A stretch of 64,000 bases of DNA from DASUAS01 sp963756895. GTDB taxonomy: Bacteria > Actinomycetota > Acidimicrobiia > IMCC26256 > DASPTH01. Each line of letters begins with the position of its first letter. The stretch's first letter is position 1. Below, piece after piece: positions 58,659 through 64,000 of this stretch. The stretch is taken from contig CAVWPI010000007.1 of assembly GCA_963756895.1 (NCBI GenBank), positions 682,001 through 746,000 of the forward strand, written 5' to 3'. Below the pieces are notes generated by a model, which had not been told where the DNA came from, did not search any database, and saw nothing but the letters and a program-made list of their open reading frames with translations. The translations under genes were made by a program, and so were the position numbers.

Positions 58659-59753
58659 CTAACCGACGATCGCGAGATCGCGTGCCGCGTGGTTGAGTCG
58701 CTCGGGGCCGGCGTCGGTCGCGACCACGATGTCCTCGAGCCGGAGCCCGAAGCGACCCGGCACGTAGATGCCCGGTTCCACGCTGAACGCGTGCCCGGCG
58801 ACCAGCGGCGTCGCGTTGCCCGAGACCACGTACGGATCCTCGTGGGCCTCGGTGCCGATGCCGTGACCGGTGCGGTGCACGAAGAAGTCGCCGTAGCCGG
58901 CTTCGGTGATCACCGCGCGCGCCGCAGCGTCGACCGCTTCGCAGGGAGTGCCGACGGTCGCGGCTTGCACGCCGGCCTCTTGCGCGGCGAACAGCACCTC
59001 GTAGGCCTCGCGCACCTCGGCGTCGACCTCGCCGACGACGAACATGCGCGTGATGTCGGAGCAGTACCCGTGCATCGTGCCGCCGAAGTCGCAGAGCACG
59101 ACGTCGCCGTCGACGATCACGCGATCGCTCGGGTCGTGGTGCGGGCTGGCCGCGTTGGCCCCCGCGGCCACGATGGCGAAATTGGCGCGCTCGTGACCGC
59201 CTTCGAGCATGCGCTCCACCAACTCGCGGTGCACCTCGAGCTCGGTGCGGCCCGCGAACGGGCGGTCGCGCATGGCCTGCGCGACGTCGTCGACCACCGT
59301 GGCGGCGGCGCGCAGGGCCGCGATCTCGGCCACGTCCTTCACGACGCGGAGCGGACCGGTGACGTCGGTGGCGCGCCGGAACTCGACGTCGGGCAGCGCG
59401 CGCTGCAGGTCGAGCACGAACCGCGCCCACGTGTGATCGCCGATCGCGGCCGACGTGGTGTCGGGCGCGAGTCCCACGACGAGGCCGGCCACGATCTCGA
59501 TCGGATCGTCGGTCTCGTCCCAGGTGAACAGCTCGAACGCGTCGGGCTGCTCGACGACGCGCGGCGCCTCGAGCGTGGGTACGACCAGCACCGCGTCGGC
59601 GTCGACCGGGACGACGAGCATGGTCAGCCGCTCGAGCGGCATCGCCTCGTACCCGGTGAGGTATGGGAGGTCGGCGCCGGTGGAGAGCAGCAGGACGTCG
59701 ACGCCGAGCTCCCGCATGCGCGCCCTCGCGCGATCGAGACGCTCGACGTACAC
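58659..59753 (-). CDS. M24-family Xaa-Pro aminopeptidase
   Basis: 364 aa, GTG start one base after the inferred lipA stop. All five metal ligands of the pita-bread fold are seen: Asp in LCDFGG, Asp in CSDITR, His in RTGHGIG, Glu in FSVEPGI and Glu in RLEDIV. The N-terminal creatinase-type domain (about 1-130) precedes it. It cleaves N-terminal residues next to proline. Confidence 0.92.
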   Translation of the reverse strand: MYVERLDRARARMRELGVDVLLLSTGADLPYLTGYEAMPLERLTMLVVPVDADAVLVVPTLEAPRVVEQPDAFELFTWDETDDPIEIVAGLVVGLAPDTTSAAIGDHTWARFVLDLQRALPDVEFRRATDVTGPLRVVKDVAEIAALRAAATVVDDVAQAMRDRPFAGRTELEVHRELVERMLEGGHERANFAIVAAGANAASPHHDPSDRVIVDGDVVLCDFGGTMHGYCSDITRMFVVGEVDAEVREAYEVLFAAQEAGVQAATVGTPCEAVDAAARAVITEAGYGDFFVHRTGHGIGTEAHEDPYVVSGNATPLVAGHAFSVEPGIYVPGRFGLRLEDIVVATDAGPERLNHAARDLAIVG

Positions 59754-59754
59754 G

Positions 59755-60633
59755 TCAGCTGACCTGGGACGGTTCCGTCGCCGCGCTTGGCGTGGTAGCT
59801 GGAGCGGACGAGCGGTCCGGCTTCGACGTGACGGAATCCGAGGCTCTCCGCGTAGGCACCGAGCTCTGCGAACTCATCGGGCGTCCACCACCGGGCGACC
59901 GGCAGGTGCTGGGGCGACGGTCGCAGGTACTGGCCGAGGGTGAGCACGTCGACGCCGACGTTGCGCAGATCGGCGATGGCGCCGCGCAGCTCGTCGGCCG
60001 TCTCACCCATGCCCAGGATGATGCCCGATTTCGTGAGCTGACCTGCATCCGAGGACCGCGCCAGGAGCGCGAGGAGCGCGCGTACGCCGCCGACGGTCGC
60101 GCCGCACGGTGGAGGCGGGCCACCGTCTCGAGGTTGTGGTTCAGGACGTCGGGGCGGGCGGCGTAGATCACGTCGAGGGCGGCGGTCGACCCCTTGCAAT
60201 CGGGGATCAGCACTTCGACCTTCGTACCGGGGCTGAGCGCACGGATCGCCGCGATGGTGGCCGCGAACCCGGCCGCCCCACCGTCGGGGATGTCGTCGCG
60301 GGCGACGCTGGTGATGACCGCGTGCTCGAGCCCGAGGGTGGCGACGGCGTCGGCGACCCGGCGGGGCTCGTCGGGATCGAGCGGGAGCGGCTTGCGGGTG
60401 TCGACGAGGCAGAAGCCGCACGCCCGCGTGCACCGGTCGCCCAGGATCATGAACGTGGCCGTGTGGTCGGCCCAGCACTCGTAGATGTTGGGACAGCCCG
60501 CTTCCTCGCACACGGTGTGGAGGTCGAGCTGCTGCACGAGGCGCTTGGTCTCACGGAAGTTGGCGCCGAGGTCGGCCTTCACCCGCATCCACTCGGGACG
60601 ACGGGTACCGGGGCCGTCGACCGATTCCTGCAC
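59755..60633 (-). CDS. lipA: Lipoyl synthase (frameshifts near 60071 and 59775)
   Basis: Radical-SAM lipoyl synthase. Both iron-sulfur clusters are represented: CEEAGCPNIYEC (auxiliary) and CTRACGFC (SAM cluster); the end carries RSSYHA with the auxiliary-cluster Ser. GTG at 60633 is a reasonable start; the exact site is uncertain. One missing base near 60071 (YARS to LALL) and a compensating extra one near 59775 explain the frame changes, giving 292 aa and a stop one base before the M24 gene. Confidence 0.9.
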   Translation of the reverse strand: MQESVDGPGTRRPEWMRVKADLGANFRETKRLVQQLDLHTVCEEAGCPNIYECWADHTATFMILGDRCTRACGFCLVDTRKPLPLDPDEPRRVADAVATLGLEHAVITSVARDDIPDGGAAGFAATIAAIRALSPGTKVEVLIPDCKGSTAALDVIYAARPDVLNHNLETVARLHRAARPSAAYARSSRSWRGPRMQVSSRNRASSWAWVRRPTSCAAPSPICATSASTCSPSASTCDRRPSTCRSPGGGRPMSSQSSVPTRRASDSVTSKPDRSSAPATTPSAATEPSQVS

Positions 60634-61428
60634 CCCGGCCTCGGCCAGGCGACCCAGGAGCCGGACCGGCGCGCCGCACCGACGCATTGGCCGACGCATT
60701 GGCCGACGCGTTGCCCGACGTGGCGACGTCGTCGCTCCCCATCGCGGCGCGGGTGAACACGCTGAGGTCGTCGGGGTGCTCGCGCCAGACGACGTCCTGC
60801 CGCTCGAGCGCCGACGCTCCGAAGCGAGCCGAGAACTGCGCGACGACCGCGTCGACGACGGTGCGCAGCTCCGGCGCCTCGCCGAGCACCGCGGCCATCG
60901 ACGTGACGCCGCGTTCGCGGATGCCGCACGGCACGATGTGGTCGAACATGGCGAGGTCGGGGTCGACGTTGAGCGCGAACCCGTGACGGGTGCGCCCCCG
61001 TGCCACCTTCACGCCGATGGCGGCGATCTTCTCGTCGCCCACCCACACCCCGGTGTACCGCGGCTCGCGGTGCGCCTCGATGCCGAAGCCCGCGAGCGCG
61101 CCGATGAGCACGTCCTCCAGCAGGCGCACGTACGCCACGACGTCGCGGAGGCCGTCGCGCCACTCGGGCAGGGTCACGACCGGGTAGCCGACGAGCTGAC
61201 CGGGGCCGTGGTACGTGACGTCACCGCCGCGGTCGACGTGCGCCAGCTCGGCGCCGACCGAGGCCGGTGGCACGAGCACGTGCGCCGGATCGGCCGTGCT
61301 GCCGAGCGTGTAGACGTGCGGGTGCTCGAGGAGGAGCAGGTAGTCGTCGGACGCGCGCTCGTGCAGCGCCCGCTGCAGGCGGTCGGCCTCCCCGTAGGGC
61401 ACCCGACCGAGCCAGCGCGCCCGCAGCA

Positions 61429-61429
<1 letters not shown>
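60551..61429 (-). CDS. lipB: Lipoyl(octanoyl) transferase
   Basis: About 230 residues match LipB: LEHPHVYTLGSTAD, RGGDVTYHGPGQLVGYPVV (conserved RGGDVTYHGPGQ) with the Lys of EKIAAIGVKV, and HIVPCGI with the catalytic Cys. ATG overlaps the E2 stop (TGATG). The last 60 residues (NASANASANAS and on) look like non-native text and overlap lipA by 80 bases, suggesting a C-terminal indel here too. Confidence 0.9.
60681..60716. repeat. Three tandem 12-bp repeats at the lipB-lipA boundary
   Basis: GACGCATTGGCC occurs at 60681-60692 and 60693-60704 and as GACGCGTTGCCC at 60705-60716. In the lipB frame they encode repeated NASA units. Confidence 0.8.
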
Positions 61430-62977
<1,548 letters not shown>

Positions 62978-63017
62978 TGCGTACTCCTCGGGTGGGGTGG
63001 TCGGGGATTCGGTGTGA

Positions 63018-64000
63018 CTAGTGGAGCGAGCGACCGGTGAGCGCGAGCGCAGCTTCGCCGAACACCTCGCTCAAGGTGGGATGCGGATGGATCAGCGCGG
63101 CGATGTCGGCGGCGTTGGCCTCCCAGTTCACGCTGAGGTACCCCTCGCCGAGCAACTCGGTGGCCCACGGTCCGGCGAAGTGCGCACCCAACAGGAGACC
63201 GTCCGCGTCGGTGACCAGCTTCACGAGGCCCTCGGTGTCGCCGAGGATCATCGCCCGGGCGTCACCGGCGAACCGGTGCGTCGTGACCTGGACGTCGTGA
63301 CCCCGCTCGCGTGCCTGCTCCTCGGTGAGACCGCACCAGGCGACCTCGGGGTGCGAGTACACGACCCAGGGGACCTTCTCGTAGTCGATCGGCGTGACCG
63401 GCTCGCCGAGGATCGTCTTCACGATCACGATGGCCTCCGCGAACCCGACGTGCGCCAGCGCGGGCGTGTCGACCACGTCGCCCGCCGCGAACACACCGGG
63501 CACGGTGGTGCGCATCTCGCCGTCGACCACCACGAAGCCCCGGTCGTCGATCTCAACGCCCGAGGCTTCGAGCCCGAAGCCACCGCTGCGCGGCGCCCGA
63601 CCGACCGACACGATGATCTTGTCGACGACGACGGACTTCTCCCCCGCGTCGGTCTCCCACGTGACCGTGAGCTCGGTGGCGCCTTCGATCCCGGTGACCC
63701 GCGCCGAGGTGTTGACGCTGATCCCGCGCTTCTTGAACGAGCGGGCGACGACGTTGCCGGCGTCGGTGTCGGTGGCGGCGAGGATGCGCGGCAGCGCCTC
63801 GATGATGGTGACCTCGCTGCCCATGTCGGCGAGCATCGACGCGAACTCGGCGCCGATCACCCCACCGCCGATGATGGCGACGCGCGCGGGCAGGTCGTCG
63901 AGCTCGAGCACGTGGTCGGACGACAGCACCCGGGCGCCGTCGAAGTCGAGGCGCGGCAGCGAACGCGGGTAGGAACCGGTGGCCAGCACCAGGTTGGCGC
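63018..64000 (-). CDS. lpdA: Dihydrolipoamide dehydrogenase, N-terminal part outside the window
   Basis: The visible C-terminal 327 residues start with VLATGSYPRSLP, so about 130 N-terminal residues, including the FAD loop and redox cysteines, lie beyond the right edge. Visible: IIGGGVIGAEFAS (NAD loop), FAAGDVVDTPALAHVG (FAD), and the dimer-interface active-site HPHPTLSEVF. It reoxidises dihydrolipoyl groups, matching the E2 gene 40 bases downstream. Confidence 0.93.
   Translation of the reverse strand, partial: ANLVLATGSYPRSLPRLDFDGARVLSSDHVLELDDLPARVAIIGGGVIGAEFASMLADMGSEVTIIEALPRILAATDTDAGNVVARSFKKRGISVNTSARVTGIEGATELTVTWETDAGEKSVVVDKIIVSVGRAPRSGGFGLEASGVEIDDRGFVVVDGEMRTTVPGVFAAGDVVDTPALAHVGFAEAIVIVKTILGEPVTPIDYEKVPWVVYSHPEVAWCGLTEEQARERGHDVQVTTHRFAGDARAMILGDTEGLVKLVTDADGLLLGAHFAGPWATELLGEGYLSVNWEANAADIAALIHPHPTLSEVFGEAALALTGRSLH

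Overview
The window is high-GC DNA with very dense gene packing: many start and stop codons overlap (ATGA, GTGA, TGATG), GTG starts are common, and several genes have a TANNNT -10 element only 6-9 bases before the start codon, implying leaderless mRNAs. With the gene content (decaprenyl-phospho-arabinose enzymes, PduO-type adenosyltransferase, leucyl aminopeptidase, lipB-lipA next to a 2-oxoacid dehydrogenase E2), this points to an actinobacterium outside the classical mycolic-acid group. Class Acidimicrobiia is my best guess; this is inference, as no rRNA gene is present.

Layout. 0-12 kb: a cut-off GGDEF-EAL protein, a small conserved unknown, a polytopic membrane protein, a sirtuin, a rhodanese-ThiF fusion, a WYL regulator divergent from a DrrAB-type ABC exporter, a secreted cupredoxin/beta-helix protein, PepA and a cobalamin adenosyltransferase. 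12.2-21.6 kb: a coherent envelope-glycan block, with DPPR synthase (UbiA family), DprE1, DprE2, a HAD-IB phosphatase and three GT-C-like membrane proteins; donor synthesis and candidate users of the lipid-linked sugar sit together. 21.6-25.1 kb: cobalamin-dependent methionine synthase. 25.1-31 kb: an accessory stretch with a DinB remnant, a possible PD-(D/E)XK protein, a small stress-like protein, another membrane protein, VOC, SRPBCC/ArsR and DHFR-like genes. 30.9-33.2 kb: a PhyH-type dioxygenase and a secreted HEXXH-like protein.

33.2-57.8 kb is a large surface-polysaccharide locus: rmlA-rmlC-rmlB (no rmlD seen), GT2 and GT4 glycosyltransferases, a nucleotide-sugar dehydrogenase with an epimerase and a polyprenyl-phosphate-mannose-synthase-like GT2, four SAM methyltransferases plus a TylF-like one, two paralogous membrane proteins with extracytoplasmic C-terminal domains, a second PhyH dioxygenase, and a Wzm/Wzt exporter whose Wzt carries a C-terminal cargo-binding domain. 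Absence of Wzx/Wzy and presence of Wzm/Wzt implies cytoplasmic assembly and ABC export. 57.8-64 kb: a membrane protein, an M24 peptidase, lipA, lipB, a 2-oxoacid dehydrogenase E2 and a cut-off lpd, i.e. lipoate synthesis beside its client enzyme.

Caveat: about 20 genes are split by single-base indels (mostly +1) although the two halves are clearly one protein, and the total lengths fit one or two indels exactly. I treat these as probable sequence or assembly errors and give one entry per reconstructed gene.
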